From assembly GCA_015065925.1 (NCBI GenBank), contig SVPL01000007.1, positions 1-64,000 on the forward strand: a stretch of 64,000 nucleotides of DNA, given 5' to 3'. Below are positions 32,383 through 40,386 of the stretch, in pieces; within the stretch, counting starts at the first letter, position 1, and each line of letters starts with the position of its first letter. A program made the translations under genes and the position numbers. The notes beneath the pieces were generated by a model. That model was not told where the DNA came from. It ran no database searches and was given only the letters and a program-made list of their open reading frames with translations. The DNA comes from Oscillospiraceae bacterium. GTDB lineage: Bacteria; Bacillota; Clostridia; Oscillospirales; Acutalibacteraceae.

Positions 32383-34407
32383 TTATTTTATTTTTTTAAG
32401 TACAAATGCAGAACGGCTTGGCAAATAACAATTAAATCCAAACCAATCGTGCGGTGTTCTTTCGGCTTTATATTTATGCTTTGTATCCACCCTTGAAAAA
32501 CCGCCGAATTTTCCGTCGTCGGAGGATAACACAACCTTATATAATCCTTCTTCTCCTACTGGAACAAAATATCCTTCAAAGGATTTTTGGGGATTAAAAT
32601 TGAAGACAAAAACAAAGTCATTTTTGGTGTAGATTAAAATCTTATCGTCGTTATGCATCCAACGGTTTACAGGGCTGATTTCAAGAAGATTTTGCTCCTT
32701 TAAAAGTTTTATCATCGCCTTGTCAAAATCCCCAAGCTCTCTGTAACGGAGATTGGGATTATCCACAAGACTCCACTGTCTGCGACAATAGTGATAACTC
32801 CAACCGTTGCCCTCGCGGGGAAAATCAATCCATTCGGGATGCCCAAATTCATTACCCATAAAATTAAGGTAGCCCTCACCCGAAAGGGACGCCGTTAAAA
32901 GTCTAATCATTTTATGTAAAGCAATGCCTCTGTCCACCACGGGATTTGCACCAAATTTCTGCATACCAACATACATTTCGGCATCGCAAAGGCGGAACAT
33001 TATGGTTTTGTCACCAACCAAGGCTTGGTCGTGAGATTCGGCATATCCAATGTTTTTTTCTTTTGGACGCCTGCCTGTAAGCTCATACCAAAACTTTATA
33101 ATATCCCAACTTTCATCCTCGCACTCTTTTATGGTTTTTATCCACAAATCGGGAACACCCATAGAAAGTCTGTAATCAAAGCCGATGCCCCCCTCAGAAA
33201 TGGGAATACACATTCCCGGCATACCCGACATATCCTCAGCAATGGTAATGGCATTGGGATTTATTTTATGTATAAGCTCATTGGCAAGCTGTAAATATGT
33301 AACGGCTTCGGTATCGGTGTTTAAAGAAAAATACATATCGTAGCCCGTAAAAGCACTACCCAATCCGTGGTCGTGATAAAGCATAGAGGTTACACCGTCA
33401 AAGCGGAAACCGTCAAAGTGAAAAGCCTTCATCCAGTATTTTAAATTGGATAGTAAAAAATGTAGAACTTCATTTTTACCGTAGTTGAAAAGCTTTGTAC
33501 CCCAAGCCGAATGGTCACCCCTTGCACCCTCGTGGAAAAACTGATAAACAGTACCGTCAAACTCATTAAGACCTTCATTTGTATTTTTTACCGCGTGGGA
33601 ATGAACAACATCCAAAAGCACCGTAATTCCGTTTTTGTGGGCGGTGTTAATTAATTTTTTAAGCTCTTTGGCGGTGCCGTACCTTGAGGAGGGCGCAAAA
33701 AAGTTTGAAACCTGATAACCAAAAGAGCCGTAATAGGGATGCTCCATTATCGCCATAATTTGTATTGTGTTGTAACCCGCTTTTTTAATTCTTGGCAGTA
33801 TGTTTTTTGTAAACTCTTTGTATGTGGAAACCCTGCCTTCCTCTCCCGACATACCAATGTGGCACTCATAAATGAAGGGAGTTTTCTCAGGCACAAAGCC
33901 CTCATCCGTCCAAGGGAAGGCATCAAAGGTGTTTTCAATTTCGGCACACCACATATATGTAACGGGGTCCTGCACCACTCTGGTTGCATAGGTTGGAACT
34001 CTGCGGAGCATTTCGCCGTTATGCATTACTATCGCCTGAATTTTCTGCCCAACCCTCAGGGCATTTTTACCCTTAATAAAAATCTCAAAAACTCCGTTTT
34101 CAAGACGGTTCATAGGGTGACTTTCGGTGTTCCAGCCGTTAAAATCACCCGTAAAATACATTTCATCGGCAGCGGGAGCCCATTCACGATAAACCCATCC
34201 GTCTTCGGTTTTGTGAATACCGAAATATTCGTATCCCGATGCAAAATCAACAATATCTTTGTCCTTAGCCAAAAGCTCCTTGCGCTTTGACTCTAAAAGT
34301 TCTGCTCTTAGTTCAATATCGCCCTTAAAAGGCACCAAATAAGGATCGGTTTTTAAAATTTCACTTATTTTTGCAGGCACAAAATCCACCACCCTGAAAA
34401 TTATCAA
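32383..34407 (-). CDS. glgB: 1,4-alpha-glucan branching enzyme
   Basis: WAPAADEMYFTGDFNGW, VLLDVVHSH, GFRFDGVTSMLY, NFMGNEFGHPEWIDFPREGN. Confidence 0.95.
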   Translation of the reverse strand: MIIFRVVDFVPAKISEILKTDPYLVPFKGDIELRAELLESKRKELLAKDKDIVDFASGYEYFGIHKTEDGWVYREWAPAADEMYFTGDFNGWNTESHPMNRLENGVFEIFIKGKNALRVGQKIQAIVMHNGEMLRRVPTYATRVVQDPVTYMWCAEIENTFDAFPWTDEGFVPEKTPFIYECHIGMSGEEGRVSTYKEFTKNILPRIKKAGYNTIQIMAIMEHPYYGSFGYQVSNFFAPSSRYGTAKELKKLINTAHKNGITVLLDVVHSHAVKNTNEGLNEFDGTVYQFFHEGARGDHSAWGTKLFNYGKNEVLHFLLSNLKYWMKAFHFDGFRFDGVTSMLYHDHGLGSAFTGYDMYFSLNTDTEAVTYLQLANELIHKINPNAITIAEDMSGMPGMCIPISEGGIGFDYRLSMGVPDLWIKTIKECEDESWDIIKFWYELTGRRPKEKNIGYAESHDQALVGDKTIMFRLCDAEMYVGMQKFGANPVVDRGIALHKMIRLLTASLSGEGYLNFMGNEFGHPEWIDFPREGNGWSYHYCRRQWSLVDNPNLRYRELGDFDKAMIKLLKEQNLLEISPVNRWMHNDDKILIYTKNDFVFVFNFNPQKSFEGYFVPVGEEGLYKVVLSSDDGKFGGFSRVDTKHKYKAERTPHDWFGFNCYLPSRSAFVLKKIK

Positions 34408-34496
34408 CTATATTATACCAAATAACACCAATAAAAATCAACAAAAAAAGCAAAGTTTATTAAATAAATTAATGCAAATATTCGACCTTTTTCCGC

Positions 34497-34525
34497 TTGA
34501 CTAAATCACCTAAATATGTTATACT
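34497..34525 (+). promoter_or_regulatory. sigma-A promoter for smpB (possibly smpB-ssrA)
   Basis: TTGACT-N17-TATACT about 20 bp upstream of smpB. Confidence 0.8.
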
Positions 34526-34546
34526 ATTCATCCACGAAAGGAGTGA

Positions 34547-35011
34547 ATGTCGGTGGAACAAACAAAAACAATAGCAACAAATAAAAAGGCTTTTCACGAT
34601 TATTTTGTTATAGAAAGCTTTGAAGCCGGCATTGAGCTTTGTGGCACAGAGGTAAAATCCCTTCGCAAGGGCGGGGTGAATTTAAAGGATTCCTGGTGCA
34701 GTATTGATAATGCCGAGCTTTGGATAAAGGGTATGCATATTTCCCCCTATGAGCAGGGAAATATATTTAACAGGGACCCACTCAGAGTTCGTAAACTCTT
34801 AATGCACAAGCGTGAAATAATGCGCCTTTTCGGTCAACTTAAGCAACAAGGCTTAACCCTTATCCCCCTTTCAATTTACTTTAAGGGCTCTTTAGTTAAG
34901 GTTCAGGTTGGTCTTTGCAAGGGTAAAAAGCTTTATGATAAGCGCGAGGATATGGCAAAAAGGGATGCCAAGCGTGATATTGAGCGCAACCTAAAGGAGC
35001 AAAACAGATAA
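34547..35011 (+). CDS. smpB: SsrA-binding protein SmpB
   Basis: [40 protein letters not shown]-terminal [16 protein letters not shown]. Confidence 0.98.
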   Translation: MSVEQTKTIATNKKAFHDYFVIESFEAGIELCGTEVKSLRKGGVNLKDSWCSIDNAELWIKGMHISPYEQGNIFNRDPLRVRKLLMHKREIMRLFGQLKQQGLTLIPLSIYFKGSLVKVQVGLCKGKKLYDKREDMAKRDAKRDIERNLKEQNR

Positions 35012-35035
35012 ATTATTACCTATTACTTCAAATAT

Positions 35036-35383
35036 GGGGGCGTAAAGGCTTCGACAGGGATTATGAAGTACGGTAAGCGGGTAGTGGCGCGGACACACTT
35101 TAAAATCCGCAAACTTTAAATTAAACGACAACTCTAAAGTTGCCTACGCAGCCTAATTAGGCTGCCGTCCGACCTCAGAGCACCGCGGCTGAGCTAGGGC
35201 GTCGAATTAGCGGTGAACGTGAATAAGGGTGCTCCCTAACCCTTATCATGACTTTTAGGGATACCAAGGCTTTGGGTTTGACGATTAACCTGACGCCGAG
35301 GGAAACTAAATAATCGTCTGCACCCGGAGAAAGCTGTATGAATTGATTTTTGGACGCGGGTTCGATTCCCGCCGCCTCCACCA
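35036..35383 (+). ncRNA. ssrA: transfer-messenger RNA
   Basis: 5' GGGGGCG pairs with 3' CGCCTCC-ACCA; T-loop GGTTCGATTCCC; tag ORF 35109-35156 encodes ANFKLNDNSKVAYAA*. Confidence 0.97.
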
Positions 35384-35460
35384 AATGGACATTGCACGAA
35401 CACCTACTACTTCAAAGGCGGTTTTGCCATAGAAGAGTTTCTGTAATGTCAACACAAAAA

Positions 35461-35494
35461 ACGAGAGTCAAGGTTTTAACGCCTTGGCTCTCGT
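35461..35494. terminator. bidirectional hairpin terminator between ssrA and the integrase module
   Basis: ACGAGAGTCAAGG/CCTTGGCTCTCGT 13 bp stem (one G-T) flanked by A-run and T-run. Confidence 0.8.
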
Positions 35495-35498
35495 TTTG

Positions 35499-35651
35499 CT
35501 ATTCTTCTTTGTTTTCGGTTTGTGTGTCTTTGTTCTTTTCTTGCTGTTCGGCATAATACTTCTTCATTTCAGGCACAAGAAATCTTGCAAACGATTCTAT
35601 GATTGATTGCGGTAATTCAATATCATACTTATCTCGTTTTTCCTCTGACAT
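35499..35651 (-). CDS. 50-aa small acidic protein next to the integrase (absent from the ORF track)
   Basis: Translated by eye: MSEEKRDKYDIELPQSIIESFARFLVPEMKKYYAEQQEKNKDTQTENKEE*; position downstream of the integrase. Confidence 0.65.
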   Translation of the reverse strand: MSEEKRDKYDIELPQSIIESFARFLVPEMKKYYAEQQEKNKDTQTENKEE

Positions 35652-35764
35652 TTTCTACACAAGGCTTTGTTGGTCAGTAATGCTTGTCAGTGCCGTCTCC
35701 TTTCTGCTATATTCGCAAATCGATGTTCAAATCTATGTACAAGGGGCAAACGCCCCTTGCGGAA

Positions 35765-36814
35765 CTATTCTTCGTAGACCTTGGTGATGTCAGGGCGATG
35801 ATGTCCAAGTCTTTCGGATACTTCTTTTCTTGCCGCCTTGTCGCTATAGCCGCGAGCACGAAGCAAAGCATAAGTTCTCTGTGCATAGGTGTGACGAAGC
35901 GCGTGCCAACCGTAGCCTTTATCTGCACGTTCCTTTTTACCCTTTTTGATCATCTGCTTTCTGTTGGGATCAAGCAGAGCATAAAGATGATTACTCATCC
36001 AGTTTGTAAATGAATCCTTCTGTCTTTTAACACTGTGGGTATGGTCGTCACAGAACAGATAATCCGCAGAACGCTTTCCCTTGCTCTTTGCGTATTCAAG
36101 AATCTTTTCAAGGATTTCCGTCTGTTCTTTGGTGTCGAATGGAATATCTCGTTCCTGACCGCCCTTACCGTTGTATACGTGAAGCTGCTTAGTCTTAATT
36201 GCATCTTCAAGAACGTGAATGCGAAGATAAGTTAATTCATCCTTGCGAAGTCCGAAGTTCTTAACGATGGTTGCACCCATAGCCACATCATAACGCTTCA
36301 TCCCGATTGCTCTTGTCATGATTGCGGCAATTTCGCTTTCAAGCAATCCACGGTTGTACTTTGTGGGTTCACGTTTTTGAAGCTTGAGATCCTTGTTTTC
36401 GGGCAACATGTTTTTACTTCCGGAATGATTGTGAACAAAACGGATACACGACAGTTCTGTGTCAATATATGAAGGCTGTAATCCTCTTGACTGCAAATAC
36501 TCTACGTAGGCTCTAAGGTGTCTCGCTTCAACATTTTTGAAGTTTTTAAGATGATAGCGAGCGGCAAGGAAATCGCAAAAGCGTTTACAGGCAGCAGCGC
36601 ATCTTTTCTTGGATGCTATGCTATTCTCGTTACAACGAAGAATCTTCTTTACCTGCACCTGAAGATTCCAACTCATTTTCTTTGCAATCTCTTCGGGCGG
36701 TAGTTCTTTTACCGCCTTTTCAACTTGCCTTTCAAGCTCTTCCGTAGAAAACACCGCCCAAGGCTGTTTGTCAAGCTGTTCCAATACCGATTCGGTCTTT
36801 TCGTTACCTATCAT
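35765..36814 (-). CDS. tyrosine recombinase/phage-type integrase
   Basis: GLRKDELTYLR, HALRHTYAQR, LGHHRPDITKVY: R, HxxR, H and Y catalytic elements present; start trimmed to MIGNEKTES. Confidence 0.9.
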   Translation of the reverse strand: MIGNEKTESVLEQLDKQPWAVFSTEELERQVEKAVKELPPEEIAKKMSWNLQVQVKKILRCNENSIASKKRCAAACKRFCDFLAARYHLKNFKNVEARHLRAYVEYLQSRGLQPSYIDTELSCIRFVHNHSGSKNMLPENKDLKLQKREPTKYNRGLLESEIAAIMTRAIGMKRYDVAMGATIVKNFGLRKDELTYLRIHVLEDAIKTKQLHVYNGKGGQERDIPFDTKEQTEILEKILEYAKSKGKRSADYLFCDDHTHSVKRQKDSFTNWMSNHLYALLDPNRKQMIKKGKKERADKGYGWHALRHTYAQRTYALLRARGYSDKAARKEVSERLGHHRPDITKVYEE

Positions 36815-37001
36815 TTGGGTTCCTCCTTTCTCTGAAATTTGCCGTTTGATTTTCGGCACAAAGAAACTAAAACACGGCATTTGATTTGGCAAGTAAATTG
36901 CAGTTCGGCTTCTCTGACCTTAACGGCAAAGGAAATATGAAAAAGGAGTTTTCATTTGGCAAGTAAAAAACAGCACTGATTTTCCACAAGGCAAAAAAAT
37001 C

Positions 37002-37034
37002 GGTGGCGCAGGAGCTTCAATCTCCTGCGCCACC
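37002..37034. repeat. perfect 13 bp stem-loop upstream of the integrase
   Basis: GGTGGCGCAGGAG-cttcaat-CTCCTGCGCCACC. Confidence 0.85.
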
Positions 37035-37152
37035 TTTAAAAAGGATGGTCATTTTTGCGGTCATTCCGATAGGTGTATTATTTTGCTCTAATAGGGAATG
37101 TCATTTTTGAGCGCCGTCATTCCGAAACGAATGTCATTATCATATCGAAATA

Positions 37153-37224
37153 ACAGTCATTAAATCTATTATAAATCTTTATTGAATCCACTTGTTTGCC
37201 GACTGTTTGATGTTTAATGACTGT
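37153..37224. repeat. 12 bp perfect inverted repeat, 48 bp spacer, upstream of the amino-sugar operon
   Basis: ACAGTCATTAAA (37153-37164) and TTTAATGACTGT (37213-37224). Confidence 0.8.
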
Positions 37225-37322
37225 CATAGGCAGAGAAGACAGAAAAAAAGATATTTTAGATACAAAAATCCATCTTGAAAAGCTTATTGCTGAAATATTC
37301 TAAAATTAAAGGAGCTATGGTT

Positions 37323-38396
37323 ATGAAAGAAGTAAAAATTGGTCTTGTTGGTGCGGGAAGTATCGCAAGGGAAATGCATTTGCCCGCTTACGAGAAGTTA
37401 AAGGGCAAGGGCGTAAAGCTTAACGCAATTTGTGATATTGATTTGCAAAAAGCCAAAGCCGCCGCAGAAAAATACGGTGTAGAAAAATACTATGCATCGG
37501 TGGATGAAATGCTTGCCAATGCCGATATAGATGCAGTTGATGTTTGCACCTGGAATGCGGCTCACGTTCCCGTTTGTATTGCCGCCGCTAAGGCAGGCAA
37601 GCACGTAATGTGCGAAAAGCCCGCCGCCATGACGGTAGAGGAGCTTTACGAGCTTAAAAAGATTTTGGATGAAAAAAATCTTGTTTATGTTCATGCCGTT
37701 CCCGGTAGATTTTCGTCTGAATCCCAAAATCTTAAAAAACGCATAGATGCAGGCGAGTTTGGTGATATTTATTTCGCTAAAACATCCTATCTTCGCCGTC
37801 GCGGTGAGCCAAACGGTTGGTTTACCGATAAAGAGATTTCGGGCGGTGGCCCAATTCTGGATATTGGTGTTCACGCTATTGATGCCGCTTGGTATCTTAT
37901 GGGTCAACCCCGTCCCGTTCGTGTTTCGGCGGCGGTGTATAGCGAAAAGGTTAATTCCAAGTGTGATAAAACCTTCGCTTGGACGGGCGCACCCTCTCCC
38001 AACGGAGAGATTCACACTACCGAGGATTCGGGCGCGGGTACTATTGTGTTTGAAAACGGCGCACAGCTTATGTTTGATGCAAGCTGGTCTTTAAATCTTC
38101 CCGATTACCGAGAAACCTTTATTTCGGGAACAAAATCGGGTGCGGTGCGCACAAGTCAACCCGTAATTTACTCCGAAAGGGACGGCATTGTTACCGATGA
38201 AAAGCTTTATGTTCCCGCCTCAAACAGCGGAGTTGCCGAAATCGAGCATTTTGCCGAGTGCGTCAGAAACGGCAATCGCGAAACCCGTTATAACGTTGCT
38301 CAGGCAATCGTAATGCAGGCTATGCTTAACGCAATTTACAAATCCGCCGAATTGGGCAGAGAGGTTATTATCGACGAGGAGTGTAACGTAAAATGA
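37323..38396 (+). CDS. Gfo/Idh/MocA family oxidoreductase
   Basis: Rossmann VGLVGAGSIAREMHLPAYEKL, CEKPAAMTVEEL, GGGPILDIGVHAIDAAWYLMG; start trimmed to MKEVKIGLV. Confidence 0.93.
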   Translation: MKEVKIGLVGAGSIAREMHLPAYEKLKGKGVKLNAICDIDLQKAKAAAEKYGVEKYYASVDEMLANADIDAVDVCTWNAAHVPVCIAAAKAGKHVMCEKPAAMTVEELYELKKILDEKNLVYVHAVPGRFSSESQNLKKRIDAGEFGDIYFAKTSYLRRRGEPNGWFTDKEISGGGPILDIGVHAIDAAWYLMGQPRPVRVSAAVYSEKVNSKCDKTFAWTGAPSPNGEIHTTEDSGAGTIVFENGAQLMFDASWSLNLPDYRETFISGTKSGAVRTSQPVIYSERDGIVTDEKLYVPASNSGVAEIEHFAECVRNGNRETRYNVAQAIVMQAMLNAIYKSAELGREVIIDEECNVK

Positions 38397-39262
38397 AAAC
38401 CTGTATAAGCACCTACAGCTATTCAAAGGCTATAAAAAAGGGCGAAATGACCCAGTACGACTGTATTGATTACAATAAAAAGCTGGGTGTGGACGGCTTG
38501 GAAATCGTTATTCTGGACGGTGACGTACCCGAAGGCCACACCTTTGCAAGCTACGTAAAATTGCTTTGCGACCACGCAAGGGAGGTAGGTCTTGAGGTGC
38601 CTATCCTCACAATGGCATCCGACCTTTATTTAAGACCCGAAGCCGATTTCGAAATGCTTAAGGGCTATATCGATGTTGCGGCAGAAAATAATATTCCTAT
38701 GATGCGCCACGATATCACCTTCCGTTTCCGCGGTGATGAGGATGTAAAATCTCCCTACGTAATTACGGAAAAAATTGCCCCCATAGTAAGGGAGCTTGCC
38801 GAGTATGCCGAATCCAAGGGTGTTAAAACCTGTAGCGAAAACCACGGCAGAGTTATGCAGGATTCCGACCGTATTGAGCAATTTATTGCCGCGGTTGGTC
38901 ATAAAAACTACGGTTTTCTTTGTGATATGTCCAACTTTGGCGGAGCGGATGAAAAAAGCGAGGTGGCGGTATCCCGCTTGATTCAGCACGTCTGCTTCGT
39001 TCACGGTAAGGATTGCTTTTTAAAAAGCGGAATGCAGTATAATCCGGGGCGTCTTTGGGGTCGCACACGCGGCGGAAACTACCACAGACCTACCATTTTC
39101 GGTCACGGTGACGTACCCTGCTTCCAGATTCTTTCCGCACTTAAGGAATACGGCTACGACGGTTGGATTTCCTTAGAGTATGAAGGCTGGGAGGATAACC
39201 TTATGGCGCTTGAAATCGGCGCGGAAAATCTTAAACGAATGATAAAGGATTTAGAAGAATGA
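38393..39262 (+). CDS. sugar phosphate isomerase/epimerase (xylose isomerase-like TIM barrel)
   Basis: AP-endonuclease-2-like TIM barrel, CSENHGRVM, GHGDVPCFQILSALKEYGYDGWISLEYEG. Confidence 0.88.
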   Translation: MKTCISTYSYSKAIKKGEMTQYDCIDYNKKLGVDGLEIVILDGDVPEGHTFASYVKLLCDHAREVGLEVPILTMASDLYLRPEADFEMLKGYIDVAAENNIPMMRHDITFRFRGDEDVKSPYVITEKIAPIVRELAEYAESKGVKTCSENHGRVMQDSDRIEQFIAAVGHKNYGFLCDMSNFGGADEKSEVAVSRLIQHVCFVHGKDCFLKSGMQYNPGRLWGRTRGGNYHRPTIFGHGDVPCFQILSALKEYGYDGWISLEYEGWEDNLMALEIGAENLKRMIKDLEE

Positions 39263-40386
39263 AAACTCTTATAAAAAACGCAAGGGTAGTTTTGCCCGAT
39301 TGCTCGGGGTACAAAAATGCCGACGTTTTAATTGAAAACGGTAAAATTTCGGCGCTAGGCGGCGATTTTACCGCCGAAAGGGTTATAAATGCAAGCGGTA
39401 AATATCTGCTTCCCGGACTTATTGATATTCATAATCACGGCTCTGTAGGTGCATTTTTTGGCGGTGACAACCACGAAAAAATCCTTGACTTTTTGGCAAA
39501 AAAGGGCATTACTACCGTATTGCCTACCCTTGGAGTACAGAGCATTGAAATTCTTGAAGAACGAATAGAAAAAATCCTGGAGCTTAAAAATAAAAAAACC
39601 AATGCAACCCGCATAGGCGGAATACATCTGGAAGGGCCCTTTATTTCGGCTGAAAAAAAGGGTGCAATGGTGCTTGACTCGGTTGATTGTACACTTCAAA
39701 ATTTCAATCGTTTAATTGATGCGGGCAAAGGAGAAATAAAGCTTATGGCTATTGCCCCTGAACGGGGAAACGCCCTCGATGTTATTAAAGAGGGTGTGAA
39801 ACGGGGTGTGCGTATGTCACTTGGGCACACTATGGCAACCTATGATGAGGCAATAAAGGCTATAAAGGCGGGGGCAAATCACGCTACACACACCTTTAAT
39901 GCTATGAGAAGCTATAACCATCGGGAGCCCGGTGTTCTGGGTGCAGTATTAACCGAAGCTTCGGTTAGCTGTGAGGTTATATGTGATATGGTGCATTTGC
40001 ATCCAACTACCATTGAGCTTATACGCCGTACAAAGGGCATTGATAAAATGATTTTTATAAGTGATTCTGTTATGATAACGGGTTTGCCTGACGGCGAATA
40101 TGTTTATGACGGTCAGATAAGAATAGTAAAAAACGGTATTTCCCGCACAAAAGACGGAGTAATTGCAGGAAGCTGTTTTACTATGGCAGACTCTGCAAAA
40201 AAACTATTGAACTTTGGTTATTCTATTGCTGATATTGCCCGTATTGGTTCTTTAAATCCCGCACAGGCAGTAGGTCTTGAAAAAGAGGTTGGAACAATTG
40301 AAGCAGGAAAATCGGCAGATATTTTAATCTGTGACAACCGTTTGAATATAGAACAAATTATACTTGGCGGAGAGACTATTTTATGA
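39259..40386 (+). CDS. nagA: N-acetylglucosamine-6-phosphate deacetylase
   Basis: LLPGLIDIHNHGS, GGIHLEGPFIS, GHTMATYDEA, ATHTFNAM, FISDSVMITGLPDG. Confidence 0.93.
   Translation: MKTLIKNARVVLPDCSGYKNADVLIENGKISALGGDFTAERVINASGKYLLPGLIDIHNHGSVGAFFGGDNHEKILDFLAKKGITTVLPTLGVQSIEILEERIEKILELKNKKTNATRIGGIHLEGPFISAEKKGAMVLDSVDCTLQNFNRLIDAGKGEIKLMAIAPERGNALDVIKEGVKRGVRMSLGHTMATYDEAIKAIKAGANHATHTFNAMRSYNHREPGVLGAVLTEASVSCEVICDMVHLHPTTIELIRRTKGIDKMIFISDSVMITGLPDGEYVYDGQIRIVKNGISRTKDGVIAGSCFTMADSAKKLLNFGYSIADIARIGSLNPAQAVGLEKEVGTIEAGKSADILICDNRLNIEQIILGGETIL

Noticed and set aside
33739-34290. 183-aa plus-strand ORF
   Set aside because: Antisense to glgB with no independent coding evidence.
35175-35384. 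69-aa ORF starting MVEAAGIEPAS on the minus strand
   Set aside because: Antisense to the tmRNA 3' half; a familiar spurious ORF type opposite tRNA-like genes, not a real protein.
37002-37034. Candidate distal att site for the tmRNA integrase
   Set aside because: The GC-rich sequence is a self-complementary hairpin, not a copy of the tmRNA 3' end.
37398-38015. 205-aa minus-strand ORF
   Set aside because: Antisense to the Gfo/Idh/MocA gene.
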